Positions 25,414 to 35,074 are shown, numbered from the stretch's first letter. The stretch: 64,000 bases of DNA from Thiorhodococcus mannitoliphagus (GCF_010915725.1 NZ_JAAIJR010000016.1:1-64000); one strand, 5' to 3'. Notes: generated by a model not told the origin, from the letters alone. Program-made: numbers and translations.

Positions 25414-26412
25414 CTAGGCGCTCCGTCCCCCTTCCTGCGCCCCCATCTCCGGCTTCGCCCGCTTTCGGCGCCGACGCTTGGGCGGATAGATCGGCGGCTC
25501 TCCGGGCGGGCGGGTCTTGAAGCGACGATGCACCCAGAAATACTGCTCCGGCATGCTCGCGATGCGGGCTTCGATGACCGCGTTCATGCGGGCCGTATCC
25601 CGCTCGGCATCCCCACTCGGGAAGTCGGCGAGCACTGGATCGAAGATCAACTCCAAGCCACGCCCCCAAGGGAGAAAGCGCGCGAAGGTCGGGATGACGA
25701 CGGCACCGGCCATGGAGGCAAAGCGCCCGAGCATGGGCACCGTCGAGGTGGGCACACCGCAGAAGGGCACGAAGATACCGCGGCGCCCGCCATCCTGGTC
25801 CGGCAGATAAAAGAAGGGCGTGCCCTGCTTCATCTCGCGGATCAGCCCGCGCAGGTCGTCCTGGCGCTCGACGGACAGGCTGCCATATTGCTGTCGTGCA
25901 CGGCGAATTTGATGGTCGACGACGGGATTGCGGATCTTCTGGTACATGTAGATGCCGGAGTGCACCAGAGCGGTGAAGGCCGCGCCGCCGAGTTCGAGCC
26001 CGATGAAGTGCGGCACCAAGACGATAATGGGCCGACCTTCAGCGATGCAGGCGTCGATGATCTCTCGGTTGCGGATGCGCACCAGCCGGCTCAAGCGCTC
26101 TCGCGACGCCCCCCAGCCGACACCTTGCGCGAGGGCGGCAACCCCGAGCCAGCCAAAGTGCGCGATCATGATGCGCTCGCGCTCCCAGCCGCCGAGATGA
26201 GAGAGACAGCACTGGAGATTGCGCCGCGCGACGACGCGGCGCGAGCCGGCCAGGAGGTAGCTCAGACGCCCCAGAACGCCGCCGAGCGCCCAGATCAGGG
26301 GAAAGGGCAAGCGACCAAGGGCGAAGATGACGCCGATGCCGAGCCAGCTCGGCCAATGCCTCGGATGCAGCAGCGCGGGATCAGTTTTCGAACTTGAAGT
26401 AGATGTCCGCAC
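25414..26412 (-). CDS. lpxL: lipid A biosynthesis acyltransferase (LpxL/HtrB-like)
   Basis: A ~332-residue membrane-bound late acyltransferase that adds a secondary acyl chain to lipid A. The catalytic motif is in IVLVPHFIGLELGGAAF (HxxxxE), and GTPFFYLPDQDGGRRGIFVPF and PMLGRFASMAGAVVIPTFARF follow as in the family. One hydrophobic N-terminal segment anchors it. The start is uncertain: the frame has no ATG at the right place, and GTG 26412, overlapping the tamB end by 32 bp, is the best choice; an ATG at 26463 or 26535 is further inside tamB. Its C-terminus is Arg/Lys-rich. Confidence 0.88.
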   Translation of the reverse strand: MRTSTSSSKTDPALLHPRHWPSWLGIGVIFALGRLPFPLIWALGGVLGRLSYLLAGSRRVVARRNLQCCLSHLGGWERERIMIAHFGWLGVAALAQGVGWGASRERLSRLVRIRNREIIDACIAEGRPIIVLVPHFIGLELGGAAFTALVHSGIYMYQKIRNPVVDHQIRRARQQYGSLSVERQDDLRGLIREMKQGTPFFYLPDQDGGRRGIFVPFCGVPTSTVPMLGRFASMAGAVVIPTFARFLPWGRGLELIFDPVLADFPSGDAERDTARMNAVIEARIASMPEQYFWVHRRFKTRPPGEPPIYPPKRRRRKRAKPEMGAQEGGRSA

Positions 26413-29400
26413 CCTGGCTGTCACCTGTCTCCGTCTGTAGCTCGATGTTACGCGAGAGGTCATAGCGCAGCTTGACTTTGTTGGCCTCGTCGCCGAGTCC
26501 GCTCTCGTACTCCATGTAGATCTTGGGTGCGACATAGGTCCCCATGGACAAGCCAGCCCTGTCCGCCTGATCGTTCCCTGATGGTGGGATCCCCGTCACG
26601 AGGTACTTGGTGATCTCGGCCTGCGTCATGCCAGGATCGCTTTCGGAGAAGAAGGCGAGCTTGGGGTTGCGGATGCTCCCAAGGACACGCACACCGGCTG
26701 TTGTATCGCCGCCGTCACGCTCTGCCTGAAGCAAGAGGCCGGGATTGTCGATGGGGCTCTTGGCATAGATCAAGCGACCCTGTGTGATCTTGAGCGGCGC
26801 GCCCAGCTCGGCCGCAAGCCCGAAGCCACCTGAGATACGGTACTCACCCTCTTGGATCTGCAGCTGGCCGTCACCGAGCATGTCCTTGCCGGGCGCCTGC
26901 AAGATGGTCAAATTACCAGCCAAGCGGCCACGCACACCGAAGGCGTCGATGGTGACCTCATTTCCCATGACGACACTGAGATCGATCGAGAGCGGGTAAG
27001 GCGGCGCTGGCTCCTTCGCCTCCAAAGTCACGTCGGGCGAGGGCGAGACCGTGCCGGCAGGGACCGAGCGGGGCCGAATCCGCGCCTCCGGGATGCGCAC
27101 CTCGCCGCGAATCGCAGCCCCCTTGGTCCCGGCTTGGATGTCGATCTTCGGCGAGATCAGGGCGAAGTATTCCTTGGTGTCGGCCACCTTGAGTTTATCG
27201 CCCTGGATCTTGATCTCGGCCGTATAGTCACTCCCTCGCAAACCTCCGGCGCCTGTGATGTTGAGACGTCCGCCGCCAATAAGGCCGCCGCCTTCGATGC
27301 TGAGCTGGTCCAAGGTCGGCGCCCGCGCGGTCAGGCTGAGGTCTTTCACCCGCAGGCCAATCAAGGGAACCTCGAAACCAATGCCCTTGATCTCGGCGAG
27401 CCCCTTCACGCCCGGCTGGGCGAGGGTTCCGCCCAATGTCAGATCGGCATCGATCCCGCCGCTCAGTCCGTTCAGCTCAGGGGCCATATCGGCGATGAGC
27501 GAGAGGTTCTGGACCTTGGCCATCAGTCCTCCGCGCAAGGACTGCCCCGGACGAGCCGGATCATCGAGACGCCAGCCCGGCAGGCTCAGCGCGCCGTTCA
27601 CCTCGCCGATCTCTTTGAGCGGCAGACCCAGCTTGGCGGACAATCCGCTCCCACCAGCATCGACGCTGAGCCGCGTGGTCGAGAAGTCCAGTTTCTGGCG
27701 CTTGCCCTTGCCGATGTCGACGCTCACCACGCCTGCGGGGATCTCGGCGACAGCAGTCCCGGTCAGCGTTGGCCCCTTGGCCGTAAAGCGGCCCTTCACA
27801 CGCGCCAAGCCATCCGCCGTAAGCTTCTCCGGCAAGAGCCCTTCGAGCAGCGCAAAATCCAGCTTGTCCAGATCCACGCCCGCGGTCCATTGCCCGGATT
27901 GCGGCTGCGTGAAGTCAAGACAACCGCCCGAGCCGCCGGCATGCCGCAGGCACAGCGGCCCCGCTGCAATCTTGGGCGGCTCAAAGCTGATCGGCATGGC
28001 ACGCTGCAGCGCCCAGGCGCCGAACTCGGGCGTGCTCAGATCCAGGGTCGTGAGCTGACCATTGTAGGCACCGCCGTCCTTGAGCCCCCCTGAGAGCGCG
28101 AGCTTGGCGGAGAGTTGCTCGCCGTTCAGGGCGACGGAAAGCTGGTGATCGGGCAGCGCACCATCGCCGCGGATCGCGACACTGTCCCATTGCAGGCCGC
28201 CCGCACTCAAATCCTTACCCTCGAGCCGCACGGCGAAGCGTCCGTCCGTGCCCAGCCCAACTTCCGCGTCTCCCGTCAGACTAGCGATCCCATTCCCGGC
28301 CAGGGCCACACCCTCAAGGCTCAAGTCCAGCTCGACATCCGGGGCATCCAGCGCGCCGCGCACCTTACCCTGAACGTCGATGCTCCCCGTGGCCTGCGGC
28401 AAGACGCTCGCGAGATCCGGTGAGATCAGGGCGAAGTCGAGGTCCAAGGCATCGGCGACGGTGCCGTCGACCCGGAGCTTGCTCGGACCGGATTCGGCCG
28501 CTAGGCCCTCGATGCGCGTCGTCTTGCCTTCGATAGAAATCTTGCCCTTGGCACCGATCGGATAGCCCCGCAGCCTTCCCTGGATCTGCTCGATGACGGC
28601 AACGAGGCTCGGACCGCCCTCCTGGAGCAGACCTTGGGTCCTGACCTTCCCGTCGATGCGTCCGGGCCATTCAGGCGCATAACTGCCGGGATTGACGCCC
28701 GCGATGCTGAGTTCAGCGTCCCAGCCGATCTGCGGATCCAGATCAACCTTGGCCTGGCCTTGGATACGCCCCTCGAGGATATCCAGGCGCAGGGTCTCGA
28801 CGCGCGTTTGCTTGAGGTCGCCGTCGCCGACCAAGGTCAGACTGGCCGGAGGCAGACCGGGACCCGAGGTCGTGGTGATCAGGTCGTAGTCGAATTGCTC
28901 TAGGCTGCCCGCTGTTTGTAGATTGAGCGCGACCCGATCATCCAGCCCCGCGACAAAGCTGCCGGGGTTGAGGTCGTTGCCGCGCAGCTGGAAGTCCCAC
29001 TTCAGCTCGGGCGCCCAAGCCAGACTCCCCGCGCCCTCGACGACGCCTTCCAGCGTGTCGATCTTGAGCTGCTCGAGCTTGGTGCTCTGCGCCGTGCCCT
29101 GCCCTTCCACGGCGATCTTGGCGCTCGGAAAGCTCGGGCCGGCAGCCAAGGCATCGAGCGAATAAGCAAAGTCCTCAAAGGTGCCAGAGGCGTCGACCTT
29201 GCCCTCGGCAGACTCGGCCAGGACATCTCCGCTCAACGGCCAGCGCAGCCGCTTCCACTCACCCTGGAAGGCGAACCGGCCTGGCGTGGGATTCAGATCC
29301 AGCTCACCCTGTGCATCGAGTGCGGCCTGCGAAACCTGCTCGGTCATCTCCAGCTTGCGGATGCTGAGGCGCTGCTCCTGCCATAACAGGTCGAGGACGA

Positions 29401-30418
29401 GGGCGAGATGACCGAAATCCGGGAGATCCGGGGCGCGCGCGTCCAGCGTTCCAGACAGGGTCGCTGCGTCCAGGCTGCCGCTGGTCTTGAGTTCGGCGCT
29501 GGTCTCCACGGCGGGGAGATCCGGCTTGAAGTCGGGCAGAACGACCTTGAGGACCTTGACCGACCCCGTCCAGGCCGGCCGTTCGAGAACGTTCGTGACC
29601 TCGGCGTCGACATCCACGTCCGCCGAGCCGCGCACCTGGTGCGTCAGGGTCAGTCGCTTGAGATCGCCGCCCAGCTGCCCCTCGCCCTTGAGACGGGCGT
29701 CTGGCGGCAAATCGAAGGTCCACTGTAGGTCCAACCCGAGCGGATAGTCGTCGCTCAGCCGCGCCTGGCCCTGCGCATTCGCGGCAAGCTGCGGCTGCTC
29801 CAGCAAGACCTCCAAGGCGGAAAGCTGGAGTTCGCTGCCTTCCAAGGCCGCGCTCAAACCAGCGTGCTCCAGGACGAACATGGGCGCCTCTGCGCCTTGC
29901 TGGAAGATCCGCAGCCGATCGACCGACGCCTGCTGAAGGTCGAATCGAATGGGGATGGCGATGTTGGGCAAGACGAAGGGCTCCTCATCCTTTTGCGCAG
30001 CAGGCCCCAGCGTCACCTCGATATCCCGTGCCGCGAGCTGCTCCACGGCGACCACGCCCCGAAAGAGGGCTGCGGGCGACCAGTCGAGATCGAAACCACC
30101 GACAGCGACCTGCGTCGTCGGCAGATGCAGCTCGAAACCCTCCAAGTGCAGCCGGCCGAGAACGCGACCCTCGGCGACCTGGATCTTCATCAGACCAGGC
30201 GCCGCCCGATCGGCCAGCGAAAGGGCGGTGCGCAGCCCCTGCTCGGTGCCGAGAAAGTAGAAGAGCACGCCAAACACCAAGATCAATAGCGCCAGGATGG
30301 TCACACCCAGCCAGCGCAGGAGGCGCCAGCCAAGCGCTTTCTTCGGCCGCGGGCTGGCTTCGGCCTCTGACGGTGAATCCGGTCGCTCCTCGGTAGGGGA
30401 CTCAGTGGTTTCGCTCAT
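26381..30418 (-). CDS. tamB: translocation and assembly module TamB
   Basis: A 1345-residue inner-membrane-anchored periplasmic protein of the AsmA/TamB family (DUF490). A membrane segment at about residues 38-60 (VTILALLILVFGVLFYFLG) is followed by ~1250 residues of repeating beta strands that form a lipid-carrying groove. The conserved C-terminal domain runs from about residue 1000 (GEYRISGGFGLAAELGAPLKI, FFSESDPGMTQAEITKYLVTG) to the end FKFEN, with the final aromatic as in outer-membrane-associated proteins. It works with TamA in outer membrane assembly and lipid transport. Its ATG overlaps the tamA stop by 4 bp. Confidence 0.95.
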   Translation of the reverse strand: MSETTESPTEERPDSPSEAEASPRPKKALGWRLLRWLGVTILALLILVFGVLFYFLGTEQGLRTALSLADRAAPGLMKIQVAEGRVLGRLHLEGFELHLPTTQVAVGGFDLDWSPAALFRGVVAVEQLAARDIEVTLGPAAQKDEEPFVLPNIAIPIRFDLQQASVDRLRIFQQGAEAPMFVLEHAGLSAALEGSELQLSALEVLLEQPQLAANAQGQARLSDDYPLGLDLQWTFDLPPDARLKGEGQLGGDLKRLTLTHQVRGSADVDVDAEVTNVLERPAWTGSVKVLKVVLPDFKPDLPAVETSAELKTSGSLDAATLSGTLDARAPDLPDFGHLALVLDLLWQEQRLSIRKLEMTEQVSQAALDAQGELDLNPTPGRFAFQGEWKRLRWPLSGDVLAESAEGKVDASGTFEDFAYSLDALAAGPSFPSAKIAVEGQGTAQSTKLEQLKIDTLEGVVEGAGSLAWAPELKWDFQLRGNDLNPGSFVAGLDDRVALNLQTAGSLEQFDYDLITTTSGPGLPPASLTLVGDGDLKQTRVETLRLDILEGRIQGQAKVDLDPQIGWDAELSIAGVNPGSYAPEWPGRIDGKVRTQGLLQEGGPSLVAVIEQIQGRLRGYPIGAKGKISIEGKTTRIEGLAAESGPSKLRVDGTVADALDLDFALISPDLASVLPQATGSIDVQGKVRGALDAPDVELDLSLEGVALAGNGIASLTGDAEVGLGTDGRFAVRLEGKDLSAGGLQWDSVAIRGDGALPDHQLSVALNGEQLSAKLALSGGLKDGGAYNGQLTTLDLSTPEFGAWALQRAMPISFEPPKIAAGPLCLRHAGGSGGCLDFTQPQSGQWTAGVDLDKLDFALLEGLLPEKLTADGLARVKGRFTAKGPTLTGTAVAEIPAGVVSVDIGKGKRQKLDFSTTRLSVDAGGSGLSAKLGLPLKEIGEVNGALSLPGWRLDDPARPGQSLRGGLMAKVQNLSLIADMAPELNGLSGGIDADLTLGGTLAQPGVKGLAEIKGIGFEVPLIGLRVKDLSLTARAPTLDQLSIEGGGLIGGGRLNITGAGGLRGSDYTAEIKIQGDKLKVADTKEYFALISPKIDIQAGTKGAAIRGEVRIPEARIRPRSVPAGTVSPSPDVTLEAKEPAPPYPLSIDLSVVMGNEVTIDAFGVRGRLAGNLTILQAPGKDMLGDGQLQIQEGEYRISGGFGLAAELGAPLKITQGRLIYAKSPIDNPGLLLQAERDGGDTTAGVRVLGSIRNPKLAFFSESDPGMTQAEITKYLVTGIPPSGNDQADRAGLSMGTYVAPKIYMEYESGLGDEANKVKLRYDLSRNIELQTETGDSQGADIYFKFEN

Positions 30419-32256
30419 AGATCCGGTCCAATCACGACATGTAGCCTGGCCGGTGGAAGCCCCTCATAGTCGCCATCGTCCTTGGTGAGCGCGAAGGCCA
30501 CATCGATACGCACCGGACCAATGGGCGAGGCCCAGCGCAGACCGACACCAACGCTCTGCTCGAATTTCTGCTCATACTCTGGATCGAAGGCGTTGCCGAA
30601 ATCCGTGAAGACTGCGGCGCTCCAGGGCCCCTTGATGCGCCGCTCCAGCTCCAGGCTGCCGACCGCGAGATAACGGCCGCCAACCGTGTCATCGGTCACC
30701 GGTTCGTTGGGGCCCAGGACATCGAAGCCCCAACCGCGAATGGAGTTATCGCCGCCGGTGTAGAAGCGACGACTCGCGGGCAGGTCGTCGACACTCTCTG
30801 CCCAGGTCGCGCCAAGATCGGTTCGGGTGATGAAGCGATAGTTCTCGCTGAGTCGCTTGACCCATTTGAATTGGACCTGACCGCTCAGGTAGGACACCTC
30901 GGAAACAAGCCCCTGGACTGTGCCCAGGAGGCTGTACTTGAGTCGGTATCCATTGTTGGTGTTGATGGGGTCATCGGCGACCGTCTTGGACCAGGAGATG
31001 TTCGGGACGAGCTCGTTGGTCGCGCCGAGCGAATCCGCGCTGGTCTCGAGGTCGTCGTAGAGGTAGTCGATACCGATGTTGCGGCGCCAGCCACCCGGCG
31101 TGACCGTGGAGTGCGCCGCCTGCAACGCATTGACCCAGCCTTTGCGGGTCGTCGTGTCGTATCTCGAGGAAGTCGGCTTGATGATGATGTACTCGCGCGT
31201 TGGATCCCGGATCGGAATGCGATAGTCAATCTCCAGCGAGGAGAGCGCTGGCGCCAGACTCAGCTCGGAGCGCAGCTTGTGGCCCCAGCGATTCAGGTAG
31301 CGCCGCCGATAGTCCAGCGTCAGACGCGGGCCGACGTTCGTCGCATAGCCGAGACCAATGCGATACTGGTTCGCCATGTTGCGCTTGGCGATGACCTCGA
31401 TCGGCACCTCATGGTCCGGCCCGGCCGCGTCCTTGTCGGGAATGATCTCGACATCCTTGTAATACTCGCTTCCCAGCAGCCGGCCCTGCAGTGCCATGAG
31501 TCGGTCGGGATCATAGACGTCACCGGACTTGACCTTCACATAGCCCTGCAAGAAGTCCTCGTCGAGCAGATCCTGCTGGAAAGTCACCTTGCCGATACGG
31601 TACTGCGGGCCTGTCTCGATGTGGAAGACGATGTGCGCATCATAGGCCACGGGGTCGATCAACACCTGATGCCGGGTCAGCTCGTAGTCCAGAAAGCCTT
31701 CGGAAGAGGCGGCATAACGGATGTCGGACTTGGCCTTTTCGTAGCTCGAGTGCAGCAGCACGTCCCCGACCTTCATGGGGAAGGTCTTGGGAAACGTCGG
31801 ATCTTCCGCGCCTTCGCCCGTCACCTGATAATCGACGCTTGCCACCTTGACCGGCTCACCAGGCGTGACGCGATAGGTCGCGGTCCAGGTGCCTTCTTCG
31901 CCTGGAGGCTCCTGAAGATCGTCCTTGACCTCAACCCTGTAAAGCCCGAAGGGCGCCAGGGCGTCGCGGATCTCATCAGGCGCGACGCGATGCAATGCCA
32001 AGACACGCGACGGCGTCAAGGCTGCGTCATCGCGCTCTCGGTAGATATCCAGGAGCGCCAGGACGTTGGCCTCCTGCGCGCCCTGAAGGCCCTGCACGCG
32101 GACATCGAGCTTGAGCGCCAGGGCTGGGGAAGCGACCAGGGCCGCGCCGATAAAAAGCAGGAGCTGCCATCCGGTCCGATGACTGCGGGCGAGGTCCGAA
32201 CCTGAGGGGACGGGTTTGTTATTGGCCTGTTCACCAACGAAGGATCCATATGTCAC
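30415..32256 (-). CDS. tamA: outer membrane assembly protein TamA (Omp85/BamA family)
   Basis: A ~613-residue outer membrane barrel. After a signal peptide (LLLFIGAALVASPALALKL), three POTRA domains occupy about residues 45-290, then the 16-strand barrel with the SRRFYTGGDNSIRGWGFD segment (RGW corresponds to the VRGF/Y motif of Omp85 loop 6) and a C-terminus ending VVIGPDL. The start is unclear: the frame is open to an ATG at 32373, but only GTG 32256 gives a sensible signal peptide, with AGGA upstream. Partner tamB overlaps its end. Confidence 0.92.
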   Translation of the reverse strand: MTYGSFVGEQANNKPVPSGSDLARSHRTGWQLLLFIGAALVASPALALKLDVRVQGLQGAQEANVLALLDIYRERDDAALTPSRVLALHRVAPDEIRDALAPFGLYRVEVKDDLQEPPGEEGTWTATYRVTPGEPVKVASVDYQVTGEGAEDPTFPKTFPMKVGDVLLHSSYEKAKSDIRYAASSEGFLDYELTRHQVLIDPVAYDAHIVFHIETGPQYRIGKVTFQQDLLDEDFLQGYVKVKSGDVYDPDRLMALQGRLLGSEYYKDVEIIPDKDAAGPDHEVPIEVIAKRNMANQYRIGLGYATNVGPRLTLDYRRRYLNRWGHKLRSELSLAPALSSLEIDYRIPIRDPTREYIIIKPTSSRYDTTTRKGWVNALQAAHSTVTPGGWRRNIGIDYLYDDLETSADSLGATNELVPNISWSKTVADDPINTNNGYRLKYSLLGTVQGLVSEVSYLSGQVQFKWVKRLSENYRFITRTDLGATWAESVDDLPASRRFYTGGDNSIRGWGFDVLGPNEPVTDDTVGGRYLAVGSLELERRIKGPWSAAVFTDFGNAFDPEYEQKFEQSVGVGLRWASPIGPVRIDVAFALTKDDGDYEGLPPARLHVVIGPDL

Positions 32257-32469
32257 GCTGACATCCTGGCTGAGGTCATACCGTCGCTCCAGTCTAACTT
32301 GGGGCCAACCAAGCCGCGACCGACATGAGCGCCCTGGACAGCGGCGAAGCCCGTCCGACTCCCGCGTTCGCAAGCGCGCAGAGCTGAGAGGTCAGGATAG
32401 CGCATGCCAGCACGCCTTGACCGATGAAGGGAGTAGGTCACTTGAGCAAGCCAGGGTCTCTTCGAGCAG

Positions 32470-33450
32470 CTACTGCGACGTTGTGAAACGTGCCGCACCG
32501 AACAGCGGCGTATGGGGCTGGAGAATCACCCTGACCGGCATGCGACGCATAAGCGAGCCCATGCGACCCTTATCGAAAAAGCCTTCGAGGAAACTCCCCT
32601 TGCGCAACAGCGCGAGATTCTTGAGTGCGATCCCGCCACCCAGATAGACACCGCCGAGCGCCATGTGCTTGAGCGCCACATTGCCCGCTTCCCGCCCGTA
32701 GAATCGCATGAAGAGATCCATGGCCTCGGCGCAGAGCGAGCAGCGCCCATCGACCGCGGCCTGAGCCACAGCGGCCGCCGTATCCCCACCCTCCTCGATC
32801 GCCTTGCGAATCCAGGCTGGCTGGCTAGCCCCGTGACGCAGCAGCAGAAACTCATAGATGTTTGCGATGCCAGGACCGGAAACCAGGCGCTCCCAGCTAA
32901 CGCGACCATAGCGCCGCTTCAGGTGTGTCAGCAGGGCGAACTCCAGATCGTCGACCGGCGCGAAGTCCGAGTGCCCGCCCTCGGTCGCGAAGGCATGGTG
33001 ATAGAAGCCGTCCCAAAACAGCCCGGCCTGACCGAGCCCGGTACCAGCGGCGACCACGCAGGCATTCCCCTGATTCAAGGCATCGCCAGGGTGTATCTCG
33101 GCCAGGTCCTGCTTCTCGAGCACCGCAATTCCCCAGGCGACGGCCTCGAGATCGTTGAGCAGTTCCACCCCAGCAAAGTCAAAGCTGTGCTCCAGGGCAT
33201 CCGCATCCAAGGCCCAAGGAAGATTCGTGGTCTCGGAGCGCCGGTCCTGTACGGGACCAGCCACCGCGAAGGCGGCGAAACGGCAGCTGAACCCGGTTTC
33301 GTTCAGATAGTGCTGGACGATCTGATCAAAGGTCGCGAAGGAAGCGCTGGGGTAGCGCCTGAGCCCGGAGAGATCGACGTGTTCACCGTCCGTGTCCGCG
33401 ACACCCAGTGCTGTCTTGGTTCCACCGATGTCACCCACCAACAAACGCAT
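32470..33450 (-). CDS. glk: glucokinase
   Basis: A 326-residue ATP-dependent sugar kinase. The phosphate-binding motif MRLLVGDIGGTKTALGVA is at the N-terminus, VELLNDLEAVAWG holds the catalytic Asp in the NDLEA motif, and VVAAGTGLGQAGLFW and ATEGGHSDFAP (EGGH) bind glucose. The C-terminal half has GVYLGGGI. It phosphorylates glucose to glucose-6-phosphate in the cytoplasm. Its upstream region is occupied by two repeat elements, so the promoter must lie in or beyond them. The gap to tamA (32257-32469) has no gene. Confidence 0.95.
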   Translation of the reverse strand: MRLLVGDIGGTKTALGVADTDGEHVDLSGLRRYPSASFATFDQIVQHYLNETGFSCRFAAFAVAGPVQDRRSETTNLPWALDADALEHSFDFAGVELLNDLEAVAWGIAVLEKQDLAEIHPGDALNQGNACVVAAGTGLGQAGLFWDGFYHHAFATEGGHSDFAPVDDLEFALLTHLKRRYGRVSWERLVSGPGIANIYEFLLLRHGASQPAWIRKAIEEGGDTAAAVAQAAVDGRCSLCAEAMDLFMRFYGREAGNVALKHMALGGVYLGGGIALKNLALLRKGSFLEGFFDKGRMGSLMRRMPVRVILQPHTPLFGAARFTTSQ

Positions 33451-33467
33451 ATCCTGTCTCCAAGTCT

Positions 33468-33578
33468 CTAGCGAGGCTTCGCCTCAGACCGACGAGTCAT
33501 GCCATCGGCCTTGGATGGTCGGACGCTTCATCGAAATTTGACTCATCTGCAAGCATTTTGCGCCCTCAAGGATTCTAG
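33468..33578. repeat. CTAG-bounded repeat, copy 2 (short form)
   Basis: Same ends as 24477-24646 but without the ~59 bases of GATC-type simple repeats. It begins 17 bp upstream of the glk start and its last CTAG is the left border of the MITE copy 3. Confidence 0.75.
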
Positions 33579-33741
33579 GAGCCTGTCCGACTTAGGATGA
33601 ATCGGCTGCGGAATCGGGAGAAGGGTCCCTTTCGCCCCGCTTTTTCGTTACATAGAACCACTATGCGCCTCAAAACCGGAACGAAATGGCCTCGCTCTCG
33701 CACTTCCTCGCTTCGATCCCCCCAAGTCGGACAGGCTCCTA
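33576..33741. repeat. 166-bp MITE-like element, copy 3
   Basis: Same orientation as copy 2 and nearly identical. Its left CTAG is shared with the end of the preceding repeat. The stretch 33742-34067 between it and the sulfur globule gene shows no convincing gene; it contains a GGGGCA/TGCCCC hairpin at 34016-34031 that may end the leftward sulfur globule transcript. Confidence 0.85.
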
Positions 33742-34067
33742 GTTGGCAAGCAACGGCTCGCCTTCGCCTGGCTACGAGAGGCCGCAAATCAGACGGGAGA
33801 TGATAGCAAGTTGCGGGAGCAGCGGTGAAATACCCGCGCGTTCGAGCGCGAGCCCATGCATGCGCGGCAGGCAAAGCCTTGCGGGCAGAGCGACAGAGAG
33901 CCAACGCCGGCGATCAAACGGCAGGACGAGGCCGCCTGGTCTCCGCCTCCGAGCGTCAAGCCGGGTCAAGACGCTGAGCAGGACTCAAAGATGGGTTTGG
34001 GACATCGAGGATGGCGGGGCATCCTTGCCCCGAGCAGCACAACGCGGTGGATCCGCGCGTCCTGGAC

Positions 34068-34409
34068 CTACTTTGAGGAGGTCGCGCTTTGCGGCGTCGT
34101 CACGGCTGGGTAGCCATACGCGGGATAGCCATACGCGGGATAGCCATAGCCCGGATAGGCGAGCCCAGGATAGCCATAGACCGGGCCACCCCAGCCGTAG
34201 TAAGGCACGCCATAGCCGCCGTAGGGACCATAGCCGGACCAAGGCCCGCCCCAAGGTCCACCACCCCAAGGTCCACCACCCCAGGGTCCGCCACCCCAAG
34301 GACTGAACCAGTCGAAGGGTCCCCAGCCCCAGAAGGCGTTGGCAGGCATGGCGCCAAGCGTCGAGACACCGGCAATGGTAGCGGCCAGTAAAAGCGGCTT
34401 CATCGTCAT
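34068..34409 (-). CDS. sgp: sulfur globule protein
   Basis: A 113-residue secreted structural protein. The signal peptide (MTMKPLLLAATIAGVSTLGAMPANA) is followed by a mature part made almost entirely of Gly, Pro, Trp, Tyr, Ala: FWGWGPFDWFSPW, then PWGGG units and tandem GYPAY units. This is the composition of the proteins that form the envelope of periplasmic sulfur globules in Chromatiaceae (SgpA/B/C of Allochromatium vinosum). GAGGAA lies 7 bp before ATG 34409; ATG 34403 and 34439 are less likely. Which of the sgp types it represents cannot be decided here. Confidence 0.88.
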   Translation of the reverse strand: MTMKPLLLAATIAGVSTLGAMPANAFWGWGPFDWFSPWGGGPWGGGPWGGGPWGGPWSGYGPYGGYGVPYYGWGGPVYGYPGLAYPGYGYPAYGYPAYGYPAVTTPQSATSSK

Positions 34410-34848
34410 TTTCTCGTTCCTCGCTTTAGACTGTCTCAAGGCGATGCGAACACCACGAGTTCAGGCTCGGCGTCCGCTCCAAATCGGAGCACCCATCTTC
34501 CGATGCTTCCGCGAGATCGACGCGCTCAGGGCGCCGACCGCCACCGCAGGTCCGTTGCAGTCATCACCCGAAGTCCGGCAGCTGGAACCGCAAGGCACAA
34601 TGGAGACTAAGAACAACAAAGGCGGGGTCCGCGCGGACTCTTTCATACTCAGTGCGGGTGAGCCCTGGTGCCGGAAGATCAAGATTGAGACCCTTCGTAG
34701 GCTTCGCGTTCTTTGCAGCTCAACTGAACTTTATGCAGCTCAACTGATCTCGAGTTCGGATCATGGAAGACCGCTCCGCAAGATGCTGTCACGCTCACTC
34801 GGAGCAGCGACCGCAGACAGAAGTTAGGCTGGAAGTCGGCAAATGACG

Positions 34849-34927
34849 TTGACCTAAATCAATAGTCGCTAATATAGAAGCGCGAGCGCCACAGCTTCAA
34901 CTGAGCCCCGCGTATCGGCGCTCGCGC
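34849..34927 (+). promoter_or_regulatory. FNR-like box, promoter and strong hairpin with no gene directly after
   Basis: TTGAC-CTAA-ATCAA (34849-34862) differs from the FNR/ANR consensus TTGAT-N4-ATCAA at one base. It overlaps a -35 TTGACC, 18 bp from TATAGA (34873-34878). Directly downstream is a perfect 11-bp stem GCGCGAGCGCC (34880-34890) with GGCGCTCGCGC (34917-34927). The rest of 34410-35202 has no gene, so this is either a long leader for garA or a small RNA. Confidence 0.4.
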
Positions 34928-35037
34928 CCTGCCCGATCGGATCTCCGCCCTTGACGGAATCGTCTGCCGCTTCAGCCAAGCTTGATTCGCCGCACAAAGG
35001 CCACACCTGGCGTGGCAGATTAGCGCAGCGAGAAACG

Positions 35038-35074
35038 ATCGTTGACAGCTATCACCGTGATATTAACAATCCAT
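35038..35074 (+). promoter_or_regulatory. OxyR-type operator upstream of garA
   Basis: ATCG-N7-CTAT-N7-ATAT-N7-CCAT, which matches the OxyR pattern ATAG-N7-CTAT-N7-ATAG-N7-CTAT with exact spacing and one mismatch in three of the four tetranucleotides; in the first half the inner T and A of the extended consensus are also present. It lies about 130 bp before a peroxiredoxin gene. Confidence 0.6.

Noticed and set aside
25400-25420. AGGCTCCTAG resembling a MITE end between the ATPase fragment and lpxL
   Set aside because: Only 10 bases match and the rest of the terminal repeat is missing; probably chance or an old trace.
33743-34306. 187-residue frame overlapping the sulfur globule gene
   Set aside because: Arg/His-rich translation of the Gly/Tyr repeat region on the wrong strand; the minus strand has signal peptide and ribosome site.
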